Of a stretch of 64,000 bases of DNA, positions 44,516 to 57,800 are shown piece after piece (the stretch's first letter is position 1; every line of letters starts with the position of its first letter). Below the pieces are notes generated by a model. The model was not told the DNA's origin. It was given only the letters and a program-made list of their open reading frames with translations, and did not search any database. Location of the stretch: contig CM041783.1 of the NCBI GenBank assembly GCA_023374045.1, positions 128,527,503-128,591,502 of the forward strand, given 5' to 3'. The position numbers and the translations under genes were made by a program. The stretch comes from Limonium bicolor. Lineage: Eukaryota > Streptophyta > Magnoliopsida > Caryophyllales > Plumbaginaceae.

Positions 44516-46244
44516 GTAAGTGTTATACCCAAAATTTCAACCCCCCTAAAGAGAGTCTCTACTAATAGGATAGTAGCGGGGTTCCCGGTTCGATCGGCAC
44601 ATTTCAGAGTACTAGGGACAGCTTAGTCATCTCCAGGGGTATTTTCGTAAATTTTCAAGGCTCCTAGGCCCCCTATAGGCTTTCTCTCTCTCTCCAAATA
44701 AGGGTCAAATCAATACAAAATGCTTTGAAATTTTAACCCTTGATAGAGGATGACATTTGAAGCATAATGGAGTTGGAATTTTGATTTTTCGAATTTCCAA
44801 TAATTTCTAGCAATTTCCGATTGAATCTGATGAGAAATTGAATTTAAAAATATCCTAATATCAAAAAAATTCGATTCCACTTTAGGAAAATCAGAAATAT
44901 CATCCTTTACCCATGTGTAAATTTTATAATCAAATTCCTTTTGGAATCCCTTGAGCTAAAACGTCAGTAAATCTCGGTTTTTACCGGATTTTTCTATCAT
45001 TAAGGAAGCCTATATAAGGAACCTTATCCCATGATCAAATGAGAACCTCAAGAACCCTAGACTCTCAAAGAAGGCAGCCGTCTCTTTCTCTTCACTTCAC
45101 GTTTTGAACTCCAAAGCCACAATCAAACGCCGAAATCTCACCAAAATCAACACCAAAACACATTTTTCAACTCCCACAACATCATCCATCATCAAACCCT
45201 CGCCAAAACAGCACCAAAAGTGAAGAACATCAAGAACAACAAGGATTCAGAAGCTGGGTTCGGAGTTCTTCCGGATCCGCCATCAACGAGGCCTCCGAAG
45301 AATCCCGACGTGAAGAAACACCACAAATCTGAAGGTAAAACAGGTTATAACTCTACTTTTCTAACTCCCCACAACCTCATTAACTCTCTGTTAAATTTTG
45401 GGCTCAAACCAACCCTTTTCGGCTTCTGTATAGCTAATTACTTTTGCTTCTGCCTTGTTACTTGTTTATCACGTTTCATACATAATTCGACTTCAAACTG
45501 CGATCTTTCAATTACTAACATATTGTACATCTTTCAGGCTACACGTGCATAAATTTTGAGCAGAAAACACCTTCGGGAACCACCATAAAATCCCCATCCG
45601 TGGGTTGTCCGGATCTCAGACCTATGGTCCGGACCACGGACACCCACGGACGGCGGCGGGATTTTAAAATTTTAAAAACTTTAGGTTTTGCTAAACTATG
45701 TTCGTGGCCCCGGACTTTTCAAATTTTTGTTTCCTGTTTAATTCGACTTTTATTTTCACATAGGTTAGCTAGGGTCCGTGGTTACGGACATTAGGTCCGT
45801 GGCTACGGACGGAAACTAAATTTGACCTAATTTCGCCTCCGAAACCTAGTTTAGGTAATTTCAACTTTCACTTTTATTTTCAGTCAAAAAATGCTAAAAA
45901 ACACAAAAAAACAGAAGCTCGCGCACTTAGGTTAAAATGACTCGTAATAAGCCGTAATTAAACTAAGTAGAGGAAAAACGACTTCTAGGGGTAATGAAAG
46001 TAATTGAACCCTAAATAAGTCGAATACCAAGCCCCCGAACCCGAACTCTCCTTTCCTAATTTGATCTAGGTTAAAATTAGGTGGTGACTCATAATAGGTT
46101 CCAGTGAGCTAGCATAGGTGTTAATAATTATTGTTATATGACATAGTTATTAATCTTAGGTTATAAGTGGACCTAAAACCCGGTTCGATCATAATCAGCC
46201 ATAATCAACTTAGGGTAGGGTTTAAAATCGAGGCTCACAGTAAG
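44516..46244 (+). mobile_element. Solo Tat/Ogre-like LTR with GTAAG duplication (right copy)
   Basis: The LTR is 44521-46239 (1719 bp), from TGTTATACCC to GGCTCACA. GTAAG lies on both sides (44516-44520 and 46240-46244). It is the same insertion as 13193-14920. In about 440 bases compared by hand, roughly seven differences were seen, most of them homopolymer lengths. Confidence 0.93.
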
Positions 46245-46684
46245 TAAAAGCTCAATGCGGGTTTTCTAGATTTCATCATTACCTTCATAGGTAACTTCTA
46301 ATGTTTCTCCGATTTCTTTGGCAGTCTTAGCAGATGATATCTTGGAATATTGCTGAGGTAATAATGCACAATGAAGGATTCTTACAGCTCGTGCATTGAA
46401 TGCTAACCTTTTAGTATGATCGTCTGTCATGTTATCGACAAATATGTTTAATCCTTAAGCATTTTGAAAAGTATATTCTCCTTGTGTTATTACCCTCCAC
46501 ATTCTCGGTTCGTTAGACTTGATGTGAAATTCCTTATTGTTCTTCAATGAGTGTAGTTTTCTCCATTGAAGAGTGGAGGTCGGTTTGGATCCGACCCTTC
46601 TTCTAATGCTTGAAGGGTTAAGTGAGACATTGATCATCTTCCAAAGTAGTTAACTTTCTAGAAGAGACCTACTGTCATACCAAT
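46245..46684 (-). pseudogene. Copia gag, N-terminal part (right copy)
   Basis: The minus-strand frame from 46637 has RRRVGSKPTSTLQWRKLHSL and RMWRVITQGEYTF. Further gag (ARAVRIL, PQQYSKISSAKTAK) follows down to about 46245 in broken frames. It mirrors 12790-13187. Confidence 0.7.
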
Positions 46685-47613
46685 TGAAACTAGCTAGTGC
46701 TCCGGATACGTCCTCGACCAGTCGTGGACATGTTGTTGAGTCAAGCAAATTTGGTAGTTTAAATAGAGATGTGATAATCACAAACTAGAAACTCATTTTT
46801 GATTGAAAATTTACACACTAGAAATTCACTCAATCTCTCTCAGCCCAACCTATGGACTCTGGGATAGTTCTGGACTTATCACCAAAGTCCTCTACCCTTC
46901 CTGACAGCAGGCCTACGGTTCCCCAACCGTTCCCCGACTAGTTAGTCTACCAAATATCAAAAGTATTAAGTTGATTACACAGTTTGACTTCGCTCACTAA
47001 CTCCCTAGCAAACTCACACACTCAGATGTACACCATATGACTGACGCTTACACTTGTTGTTCTTCTTATAAGCAAGTTATCTTATAACGACCAAACTTTG
47101 ATGAGCTATACACAAGGAGACGGTTGCCTTTTGTTCCAAACAGAATGGCTCTACACAAGGTAGGCTGGTCTGCAACTTGATTGTAGGCGCAACCATGACA
47201 CATGTCACTCACTGTTTGGACATGTTGGAGGCAAGAGTTCAAGTGGTTGGTTGCTCTTGGGATGTCCGCTTGCCTAGTCTGATGGGTTCATTAATACTGC
47301 GTAATTAATGAGGCCTCTTTATAGCTTAGGTTTATGTTTTGTTATAGCTCACCTGTTCTTGATTGGTATATCTTGGTCTTTTGAACATTTCTGATGCTGA
47401 GAGTCGTTGTTGTGTTATTCTAGTGTCTCGTGTGTACTAGGAGCTTTGCTGGAGCTCTACGGACAGGTGCCCGACTGGTTGGGCACTAGTCATGATCATA
47501 GCGTGCTTGCAACCTTGCGTGCTAAGCCACTCTTTCATCTGTTTACCTGATCTTCATACTTAGACAAACATGTCAGATAAACAACATAGGTTTGCTAGGA
47601 ACTTGACTTAACA
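46685..47613 (-). mobile_element. Sirevirus-like copia 5' LTR (right copy)
   Basis: Reverse complement of 11824-12749, ending at the degenerate primer site (complement of ATTGGTATGACAGTAGG at 46669-46685). The outer limit is inferred from a TGTTAAG start. Confidence 0.6.
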
Positions 47614-48689
47614 ACCGACGCTCACGTGTGTTGTCTTCAACTAGCGGCGACCGACCCATGTGGGTTGGTTGGGCTGAAATTTTGCCCAAATTTTCATTTT
47701 TAAAGGAGAAGAAGAGAAGAGAGAGAGGGGAACTCTACACAAAACAAAACTGACAGGAAAAGAAGAGAAAAGAGGGAAAAGAGGAGAAGGCTCACCTTCA
47801 TTGAAGCTACTCTTCAACCTCCCATGGCCATTTCTTCTCCCTTTCTTATTTTTATACTTTAATGGTTGTGTAGTCTCATTGTAGCTTGGGATGAGGATTT
47901 TTGCCCAAAAACCTTAAACTCCTTCAAACCTTAAATTTGTGTTTACGCTTAATTTTAGTCCTTGTGCTTAATGAAGATGAGTATTAGATGTTTATGGCTT
48001 CTAAACTAGTTACTCACGATTTGGGGATTTGTTTGGAGTTCTCCCAAATTGTCATCTATGTGTTAAATTGGTTGGTTTGGCCTACCGATTAGTTTAGCAT
48101 TATTATGGGATTCTATCAAAATGTTATTCTGAGATAGAAACCTAAATCGTAGGGGACTAGAATGGTGTACTCTAATTTTGATGACTTTGAGATTAGACTA
48201 CATTGCATCTTAGGGGAACTCGAACTTAGTGCTATCGATTGACCTAGGGCTTAGCTGATTGAGAAGTTCCCGTTAAATTGGTTTGGGTTGGTAGGCCTAA
48301 ATTAGATTGCGAATTAATAATTAGCATTCTCGTTGTTTAGATATAAGTTCAAGAGTTGATAATTGGTAGTAAAGAGGTCATGGGTGCAAAGATCCATCCC
48401 GAGCTACACCTATCCTAGTTTAGTTTGATTATTTTTATTGCTTTCCTTTTATTTCTCCAATTACGACCAAAACCCCCAGTTACATCTATGCTCTTTTATT
48501 TACATTGTTGCACATTTACTAAGCTTATAATTGTTTAGATAGTTATGAAGTCCCTGTGGATACGACCTTGTTGTACTATAATGACTAGGTTCACTACCCA
48601 TAGTTAGCAGGATACTTTAATCACTATTTTGCACAACAGTCACACCCCACAGCCCCATTATAACCCAATAAAAGACCTATGTTGATGCC
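47614..48689. other. Unresolved repeat-like DNA (right copy)
   Basis: Same as 10741-11823. gtccctgtggatacgacctt at 48550-48569 hints at an Athila-like LTR end on the plus strand. No gene is recognised. Confidence 0.4.
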
Positions 48690-49030
48690 TGCTGAGCTGT
48701 GGTAGCTCACCCCATTCCACATAATATAAACTTTGCAGATTGATGAGTTGCTGAGTGAATTATGAGCTTGGAGTTTAGCTTGTTTCATTCTTTATTTAGT
48801 TTATATATTCGACATTGGATAGTTTCAGTACTTTGTAACCTTTAGGCGAGGACCTTTTTATGTATTTCTCTTGGTTTCTAGACCGCTTTGTAAGCAGATG
48901 CTTTTGTTAATGCAAATGGTGTTTCTTTTTCTATTTATGAGTTCTTAAGATTAGAGTCTTACGTATCTTAGGTAGCATAGTGTGCGGCATGTAACGTCCT
49001 TAGAACTCGCCCAGTTTTGGGGTCATCACA
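48690..49030 (+). mobile_element. Gypsy LTR 3' end (right copy)
   Basis: It ends TTTTGGGGTCATCACA at 49030. It mirrors 10401-10740 and faces the related LTR at 49524. Confidence 0.55.
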
Positions 49031-49523
49031 CCGATACATGAAGCCTATCCACAAGCTCAAACCTAACACAACGAAAATCCCTCGTTACTTAATCTAGAGC
49101 ACAAACAAATACAGCACAGAGCGCAAACAACCAAATCATATCCAAAGTCACATCCAACAGCTCATTCCCAGAGATATGAGAACAACACTCATACTCCGTC
49201 CTAAACTATACAAGACAACCTCTACAAACGGACTCGAACTCACAGAAAGCATCCTTTCCTAAAGGACCAAACACTCTCATACTTACATTCAGAAACTGAA
49301 GGGACACTTACAAATAGATAATTTAGCTCAGACACCATACTTCCGCTATGTCACTCTGATAAAAGACAACCACATGGCAAACACATATGACTGACATCAG
49401 GTAGCAAACAAACACAGGCAACAGGTAGCAATCAACAGACATCAGATAGCAGAAAGTAGATGACACGGAAGCGCTGACTCGTAAATACCCAACAAAAGCC
49501 AACCTGGCTCTAATACCACCAAA
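49031..49523 (-). mobile_element. Gypsy leader without gag (right copy)
   Basis: It contains the complement of the primer site (GCTCTAATACCA, about 49507-49518) next to the LTR end at 49524. No gag. Confidence 0.55.
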
Positions 49524-50576
49524 TGTAACGACCCCAAAACGACCCTAGTTGTAAGGTCGATACGCGCCGCACACTTATTACCTAAGATATGCAAGGCTAC
49601 TAACTCGAAACACAAGACAAAAATTTACAACTCAATATATTACACAATTAAGAGTTTTACAAAGCTTAGTCAAAAAGTTTACAAACAAGAAACTAACAGA
49701 ATGGAAATAAGCTCATAGATTACAAAATACATAAGGACCACAAGGTTGGAAAATACAACTCAAATGCTAAGAAAAGAAAGTGGAAATCCTTTATCCAAAC
49801 AACTAGACAACCTGCAAATTAGAAGATATATATAGGGGTGAGCAAACCACAACTTAGTAAGTGATAAACTTAATCAGCATGAGCATGCTTAAAACATTTT
49901 TATATAACATAGCTAATTTATATATATGTTTCGTAAATCAAAATCAGAATCGAAAGAAAGCACTTCAAAACACTAACTGACAAATACAAAGCTGAGTGGA
50001 AACAGAACTCACAAAAGGGAACGTATCAACGAAGGGCATTTACAAAAACCATAAAGCCTTTCAGAAACCCGAAGTCACTCAGAAGAAAGAAAACACAACA
50101 GAAGTAGAGTTTCATATCAAAGCTCATTTGCTATACAGATCACAATATTTGCCAAACAGAAACCATAAACTAACGCTGACAAAATATAGAAGACAAAGCG
50201 AAAGAAGAATCCACACTTTCATAATGAGACAAAGTACAAAGCAGGTTCTGATGCTAACAGCTGCCAAAGCTCAAAACTGAACAGAAGCAAATGTTAGAAT
50301 ACACTTAGTAAAACTTATTAGAACTCACAAATTAAAGTGTTCACAAATCAAAACGTTCACAAATCAGAGTGGGATACAAAATAGAGTAGAATGCAAGCTC
50401 TAAGCACTCACATACCTAAAGGGTCAGACCAATGGATTAGAATATCCCACATAATATAAATGGTTGAGACTATAGATTGGACCCGTTGGTCGCAGGTCAT
50501 CATATGAAACCCGTGGAAAAGAAAACAGAAGGATGTCCGGCGTAGCTTGCTATGGCATAACTCGACTGTGAGCCTC
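49524..50576 (-). mobile_element. 5'-truncated gypsy LTR (right copy)
   Basis: On the plus strand it begins TGTAACGACCCC, the complement of the LTR end GGGGTCGTTACA. It mirrors 8869-9909. The 94-codon frame at 49996-50280 is the same as in the left arm and is not recognised. Confidence 0.65.
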
Positions 50577-52623
50577 AATTTTTAAACCCTATCCTAGGTT
50601 GATTCGAGTTGATTAGGATCTGATCAGGTTTTAGGTCCACTTATAACCTAAGATTAATAACTAAGTCATATAACCATAATTATTAAAACCAAAGCTAGCT
50701 CACTGGAACCTATTTTGAGTCGCCACCTAATTTAAACCTAGATCAAATTAGGAAAGGAGAGTTCGAGTTTGGGGGCTTGATATTCAACTTTATTATGGTT
50801 CAATTCCTTTCATTACCCCTAGAAGTTGTTTTTCCTCTACTTAGCTTAATTACGGCTTATTACGAGTCTGTTTAACCTAAGTGTGCGAACTTATGATTTT
50901 TTATATGTTTTGACATTTTTTTGCAGAAATTAAAGTGAAAATAAAACTACCTAAACTAGGGTTTTGGAGGCAGAATTAGGTCAAATTTTAATTATGTTCG
51001 TAGCCACGGACCTAATGTCCGAGATCACGGACCCCAATTGAATTACATGATTACGAAAACAAAACTAAAAAAAAATGTAAACTTGAAAAGTTTGCGGCCA
51101 CGGACAGGGCGTCTATGGGCTCGGACATGAACCGTTAAAAACCCTAAAGTTTGAAAAATCAAAAAATAAAAAATCCCACCACCATCCGGTGGTGTCCGGG
51201 CTTACGGACATGGCGTTCGAGACCCGGACATAGCGTCCGTGGGTGCAGACCGCCCTCGGATGGCGGCGTTTGGGCGGCACCCGGTGGTGTTTTTAGCTTA
51301 AAATTTATAGGTTTTTAGCCTGAAAGATTATAAACACTCTAGTAATTGAAAGTTTACAATTTGCTACGAATTAAGGACGAAACTTAATGAACAAGTTAAT
51401 GAACAAAAACGAAAACAAGCGGCAATTCAGAAACCTTAAAGAGTCAGTTCGAATTCAAATTTTAGCACATGATTAAACACTTCGTAAGGAGTTAGGAAGT
51501 TAAGGTTTCTACCTGTTTTACCTTCGAATTCGATGGATTCTTCACGTCGGGAGCCCTTTGAGGCTTCGTCGGATTCGGTTCTGGCTTGAGTTCGAAACCA
51601 GCTTCTGACCCCGTCTTCCCTGGGCTGTTAACCACGTTTTGGTTCTGTATTTTTGGTGTTTTGGTGTTTTGAAGTTCCATGGGAGAAGAAAGGATGAGTT
51701 TCTTGGTGGTTTCGGGGTGATTTCTACAGTGTTTCAGTACTGATTTGAGGATCGGAAGTGTGAAAACGTGGGGAGAAGGTTTATGGCCGCGTATTCTGAC
51801 ATTGGAAGTGTTCTTCCTTGCCCTAGGTCATTTTTGGAAGGTCCTTTTATAGAAAGAGCAAGGAACATGTTGATAGGACAAATTTTTTATCTAAAATCGT
51901 GATTTTGTGCTCTAAGAGAATCTGATTTTTTAAAACATGCTACAGGTTGATAAAAATTCTGAAATTTTAACCAAAGATAAAAGGCGATTTTTAGGAATTT
52001 TGAGAGTTGGAATCAGGTTATTTCGATATAAATAACCGATTAGATAAAAATATTACAATCTGGAATCTCCCGTAATTCATAACTTACGATTGGAAAATCG
52101 AAATAACGAAATTCCTACGGTGTTAGTCTTTAAAAATCATTCTCTATCTTGTGCTAAAATTTCATGACATTTGAAACCTGATTTGAGTATTTTCCAAAGG
52201 AGAGAGAAAATTGGAAAAATGATTGAATTTTTTTTTAAATTCGGGCCATGGTTCCAAACAAAACAATTTCAGGTTAACAACTGTATGTGGTCATGCTAAC
52301 CATGTGACAATTTTATTTTATTTTTGGAAACCTTTTTTTTTTTATTTTGAGGCTATTTCATGTGTTAATTATTAAAGAAATTAGCTTATAATATGAATTA
52401 AAAGCTAAATTTCCAGAATAAATATTATCAGAAAATCACGAAATACCTTTCACAATGACTATGATATTTGGAAGTGTTTGGAGATAATGAACAAGTTATG
52501 AAAAAAAAAATCCCGAAAATGTCCTTGGAAAATCCCGCCTTCGTGCTTTTTGACCGTTTTTGCCCTTTGTAACACGTATGCCTTAGACACTATTCCGAGG
52601 GGGTTAAAATTTTGGGTATAACA
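50577..52623 (-). mobile_element. Tat/Ogre-like 3' LTR (2047 bp, right copy)
   Basis: Reverse complement of 6826-8868. The polypurine tract GACGGGGGGCAATC (minus) abuts it at 52624-52637. The GTCCG/CGGAC cluster is at 51000-51290. Confidence 0.88.
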
Positions 52624-52739
52624 GATTGCCCCCCGTCAACTAGGCTTTGTAATGGAAATGAAAAGGCTAGTTGATGCTTGAGTAATACCCCAAAATTTTG
52701 GATCTTAAAAAAACCCCGCATGCAGTTGAAAGTCGAAAA

Positions 52740-53285
52740 ATTGTGTCAAGCTGTTTTAAGGCGTTGACTACCTATGAGTAAAGTGAAGAAATGTCGAGCG
52801 ATTCTAAGGCGTGGACCACCTAAAGGTAACAATGGAGTAATGTCGGACTATTCTAAGGCGTCGACTACCTATAAGGACGATATGATGTCAGGCTATTCTG
52901 AGGCGTTGACTACCTATAATGAATGAGATGATGTGAAGCTATTCTAAGGTGTTGACTACCTATAATGAATGAAAAGATGTCAAGCTATTCTAAGGCATTG
53001 ACTACCTATAATGAAATGATGTCGAGCTATTCTAAGGCATTAACTACCTATAATGAACGAAAAGATGTCAAGCTATTCTAAGGCGTTGACTACCTATAAT
53101 GAAATGATGTCAACCTATTCTAAGGCATTGACTACCTATAATGAATGAAAAAATGTCAATCTATTCTATGGTGTTGACTACCTATAATGAAATGATGGTA
53201 AGCTATTCTATGGCGTTGACTACCTATAATGAACGAAAAGATGAAGTAAATGTCAAGCGATTCTAAGGCGTTGACTACCTAAAAA
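52740..53285 (-). repeat. Interspersed 50-60 bp array (right copy)
   Basis: About eleven ggcgttgactacctataatg units, matching 6170-6725 in number and order. Confidence 0.9.
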
Positions 53286-53409
53286 CGAAATGATGATACT
53301 GTCAATATCCAGGAATGCTGGTTATGGTAAGGATGCTGATGATGTTGATGAAGCTGATAATGCTGATGATGCTGATGATGTCCATGATGTTGATGATGTT
53401 CGGATGCTT

Positions 53410-53765
53410 CTAGGGACCAATACCCATTTATCTCGGTTGCTTATGGAGATCGAGATCCACCTAACTCAGTTGCTTATGGAGACTAAGATCCACCTAACTC
53501 AGTTACTTATGGAGACTGAGATCCATCTAACTCAGTTGCTTATGGAGACTGAGATCCATCTAACTCAGTTGCCTATGGAGACTGAGATCCATCTAACTCA
53601 GTTTCCTATGGAGACTGAGATCCATATAACTCAGTTGATTATGGAGACTGAGATCCATCTAACTCAGTTGCTTATGGAGACTGAGATCCGTTCTACTTTG
53701 TTGCTTATGGAGACCGAGACCCATTCTACTCGGTTGCTTATGGAGACCGAGACCCGTTCTACTCT
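53410..53765 (-). repeat. 33-bp tandem array (right copy)
   Basis: Ten or so units, periodic in the plus frame at 53290-53772 (HLTQLLMETEI). This 160-codon frame is longer than in the left arm only because one small indel is absent. Confidence 0.9.
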
Positions 53766-53914
53766 TGACTAGGCTAATGAGGAATGCAGTATGTTTGATG
53801 ATGCAAAGATGCGAAGTATGTTTTATGCAAATGATTGTGACAAAAAGTAAATTGTCAAAGTTCCAAACATGGAAATGAAGAGGTGTAAGCGAGTATTGCA
53901 AAATGAAATTGAAG

Positions 53915-54300
53915 TGCTTGTAAAGACTGAAAATTGTCCAAAGTAAGAAATTACTAGAAATATGCCAAACATGGCGATGATGTAGATTGAAAATTGTCCA
54001 AAGCAAGAATGGTGATGATGCAGATTTGCCGAAAGCAAGAAATTGCTAGGAATATGCCATACATGGCGATGATGCAGATTTGTCGAAAGCAAGAAATTGG
54101 TAGGAATATGCCAAACATGGCGATGATGCAAATTTGTTCAAATCAGGAAAATGCTAGGAATATGCCAAACATGGCGATGATGCAGATTAAAAATTGTTAA
54201 GAAAGAAAGAATTTGTTGGAAAATGTGCCAAACATGGTAATGATTAGAATTGAAAGTTGTTCAAAGCAAGAAATTACTGGAAAATATGTCAAACATGGCA
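53915..54300 (-). repeat. 54-62 bp tandem array (right copy)
   Basis: Units ggcgatgatgcagatttg and gccaaacatggcgatgatg alternate with aagcaagaaattgctagg; equivalent to 5160-5540. Confidence 0.85.
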
Positions 54301-54896
54301 AAGCTTGGGAAAAACTTACTGAAAAAGGAAAGTGAAATAATAATTTCCTGACTAAGAATTTTAGATTTGCATTTTGTTTCTTAGAAGATGAACATGCCAC
54401 TGGTGGAGTGTGGTGTTTTTTTGTGGTGCTAAAGGCTTTTGCTGGTGTTCAGGATATATGATAAACCTAGGATTAGGTTGTGATTTTGGATGGTGGTCAG
54501 GGTTATGACGGGCCTGATGTTTTTGTGGGGGTAAGGCTAATGACGGGCTTGAGAGAGTGTGTGTGTGTGGAGGTTAGATCTTATGTGTGCATGTGGGGTT
54601 TGATTGGAGGTAAGGGCTTATGTGAGCTTGTGGTGGGATGTTGGTCCCCAAACTTTGGGTTTCAATTAGTGTTGTCATGGCAATTGTTGGAACCAACAAT
54701 TCCCCCCAGTATCTTTCCTTAGGACAATCTGAGCTAGAGTTCATGGCAATCGATCGTTCGGATTGATTGCCCCCATTATTTTCTTTGATTCAACATGCGA
54801 ACAAGTCTCATCCTCACATTGTCAAGCCTTATGTCTTGATGTGGTGCTTCCTGGCCTACACTCGACGTGTTTGGTGTTCGCACTCATTTCTCGTTT

Positions 54897-57800
54897 TGAA
54901 ATACCCCAAACTTATATATGGTGCTTAAATGATAAACTAAGATATAAGGAGGCTACAATAATGCCTTAGAAACATTAAGAAACATTTCTAATCAAAGAAA
55001 ATATAAGGAAACACCAAAGAGCAATTAAGCAAAAATGTGCTCTAAGTTGGAGAGACTTGGGAGAGTACCCAAATATTGTTCTAAGACCTTAGTAATATCC
55101 TAATGGTCATTTTAAATCAATTACCAAAGAAAACCAAGCTTGAAAACAAGTTAAAACACAAAATGTGCTTTAAGGAGTCTTAAAGCACATTTTTGAAAAA
55201 TTGTCTTGTAAATGAGTTTTGAATGGCTAATGTCCATCATTACTCTTTAATTAACATGTGTACTATATAGTATCACATTTGGAAGTCTATATCAATGGGA
55301 AATCAAAAATTTCACAAAAATGTGCCTTGTTTTGTGAATAGTAAATTAATTAAGCTAGTTTATAACATAAGTCAATATAAGTGAGATATTTGGTCAACAA
55401 AGACTTAAGTACCCCTTGTTACTTAATGGGGGCCGGTTTTTACAAGGTGAGTCCCATCTTCATTAGTCATTAAGTAAATAAATAACTATAAAGCAAAAGT
55501 ACTATTTACTTTATAAGAAAATATCTCATTTTACTCACCTCTCTCCTCACCTCTTCATTCTTTCTTGTTCCCACGATTTGAGCTGCTCCTCTCTCCTTCT
55601 CCATTAACGTGAAGCACATCTCCATGCTAGCTCCACTTCTCTTGCACACAACTTACTCATTTTAGCTCCAAAACCAAAACAAATTACATATTCCTCTTAG
55701 TTAGCTCAGCTCTCTCTTTCTATCTTTTCAAAACTCCAAGAGCTTTGATTTGGTGCCAAGCCAAACCACCATTAGAGGAGGAAATTCAAGTTTGGAGACT
55801 CCATTGGCTTCTCATTCTCTTAAGGTAAAGAAAGTGTAAGAAAATCTAGGTTTCCATCACTTTCTTCTTGACCGAAAATGTATGCTCATGAGGCTTCATT
55901 TTAATGCCTTGTTCTAGCTTGTTTTCTACTCTTCAAAGGATTGAGGAGGTCCTTCTTGCTTCATATACAAGCTTGTCTTGAGAAACCACGGTAAAACAAT
56001 CACCATAATACCTTAAACACATTTTTAACCTAGGGTTTGTTCCTTAGGGTTAATGTATTATCTAGTACTCATTGGAGTCATTGGATATTGGTTAGAACAT
56101 TGGCAAGGAGATATATTGGTGACCGAGATTGAGCAAGGAAAAACCTAAGGAAGAAAGTTTTTAAAGCTTGTAAAAGAACAAGGTAAATTACTTACCTCAA
56201 GGTGTTTTATTGTTTAAGGGAATGGGATTTAGATATGTGTGATGAGTTTATTTAGTGTAGAGTTTCATTAGAAAAGGGTTATATATGACCTAGGAGAAAC
56301 AATGATCATGATTGTGAACTTGTGACTAAGGAGCAAATAAGGAAAAAGAGATAGTTTAAGAATATCAAGGTGAATTACAAGAAGCATTTTATTTCAATGG
56401 GAGCCTTGTTGTGTGTATTCGCAGGTTGAAGGCAAATATATGTGGAAATTCAGTGGTTAAGATTATTGTCATTTAAGGGCCTAAGTGCCAAGCATTTAAG
56501 TTTATGCACTATAAGATGATGTGGTGTAGTTTTGGTGTAAATTGTGTGTTAAGGGTTGTGATGAGAATTTGAGTGATATTGGTTGTTTGATGAGAAAAAA
56601 ACCAAGTGTTAGGATGTACTATATACTAGAGAATCCATGGCAAAATTCAAAGGAGAACTTAAGTGTTTAAGATGTTCTAAGGGGATTTAATGACTAAGGA
56701 AGTACTAGGAAGTTCTAGAGGTTGTCTTGATGAAAAGGGTGAGATTAAGGTGTTTAAATGACTTATAATGGCCTAGACATCACTATGAAGGATTTAGGAA
56801 TCAAAAGAGTGTGTTTGGGTATTTAGGACTTAGGCCAATGTTGACAAAAGAAGCTAGGAAATCTTGGTAAGTTTGAGGTGATTGAGTGTGAAACCTTGAG
56901 ATGATTTAGATAGAAACTAGAGTTTAGAATTTAAGGAAAACCTTGGAAAGTGTAAGATAGATGAAAGTGGTGTTTATGGTGTGGCCAAGTCTATAAGGAG
57001 GGAACTTTGGGCTAGTAGAAGTGCTAGGTGAAAGGAATGTTGAAATGTAGGAAAGAAATAAGTGTTAAGTGTTAGTAGTGTTGTAAGAATTGTGTAAAGG
57101 ATGGGAATGAGTTTGGAGGATGGTTTAAGATGAGTTTAAGGGTCTAAATGATGTTAGAACACATTGGATGGCTTGAGGAAAAGTTTAGTGAAGATTTGGC
57201 AAAGTTTGGGCATGTTTTGGTGGCGTCCGACCCAGGGGTCTGACCCAAGTTTGGGTCGGACGGCCTCTGTTTAACGCCAGAGAAAGGTTCTGGAATGGTC
57301 CGACCAGAGGACTTGGGACGGACATGGGTCGGACGGGTGCATTTTTGAGGGCGGTTAAGTTTCTGGAATGGTCCGACCCAGAAGGTTGGGTCGGACATGG
57401 GTCGGACATGGAGGAATGAGAGGATTAGAAGACGGAGAATTTCTGGAATGGTCCGACCCAGTTGGTTGGGTCGGACGTGGGTCGGACATGTAGAGTTTTT
57501 CAAACCCGAAAGTTACTGGAAGGGTCCGACCCAGAGGGTGGGTCAAACGGTGGGTCGGACGGCCCTTAACACTTAAAAAAGAAAAAAGAAAAAAAGAAAT
57601 TTGAATTCTAAGGATGTTAATTGGTAATAAGGTATACCTTGGGTAGGGTGGTAATGATAGGACCCTAAGAACTTAAGGGATTAAGTTAAGATGAGTAAGA
57701 ACCTTAATGTTTAAAGTTAAGTTTATAAGGTTAAGTGGTAAGGACTTAAGAAGGTATTCAAAGGGATCTTTAGGAATTAAGTGAGTTAAGTAAGGTGCAA

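Larger units (their letters stand above)
52624..54896 (-). mobile_element. Tat/Ogre-like element, 3' non-coding part (right copy)
   Basis: It mirrors 4565-6825 with the same three arrays (52740-53285, 53410-53765, 53915-54300) and the same G-tract/palindrome modules (54680-54775). It is interrupted at 54896/54897 by the long gypsy LTR. The cut falls inside sequence that in the recent element (35575-35615) is continuous. Confidence 0.8.

Noticed and set aside
54480..54722. 80-codon frame on the plus strand
   Set aside because: It is GT-rich low complexity in the non-coding interior of the Tat/Ogre-like element, with no equivalent in the other copies.
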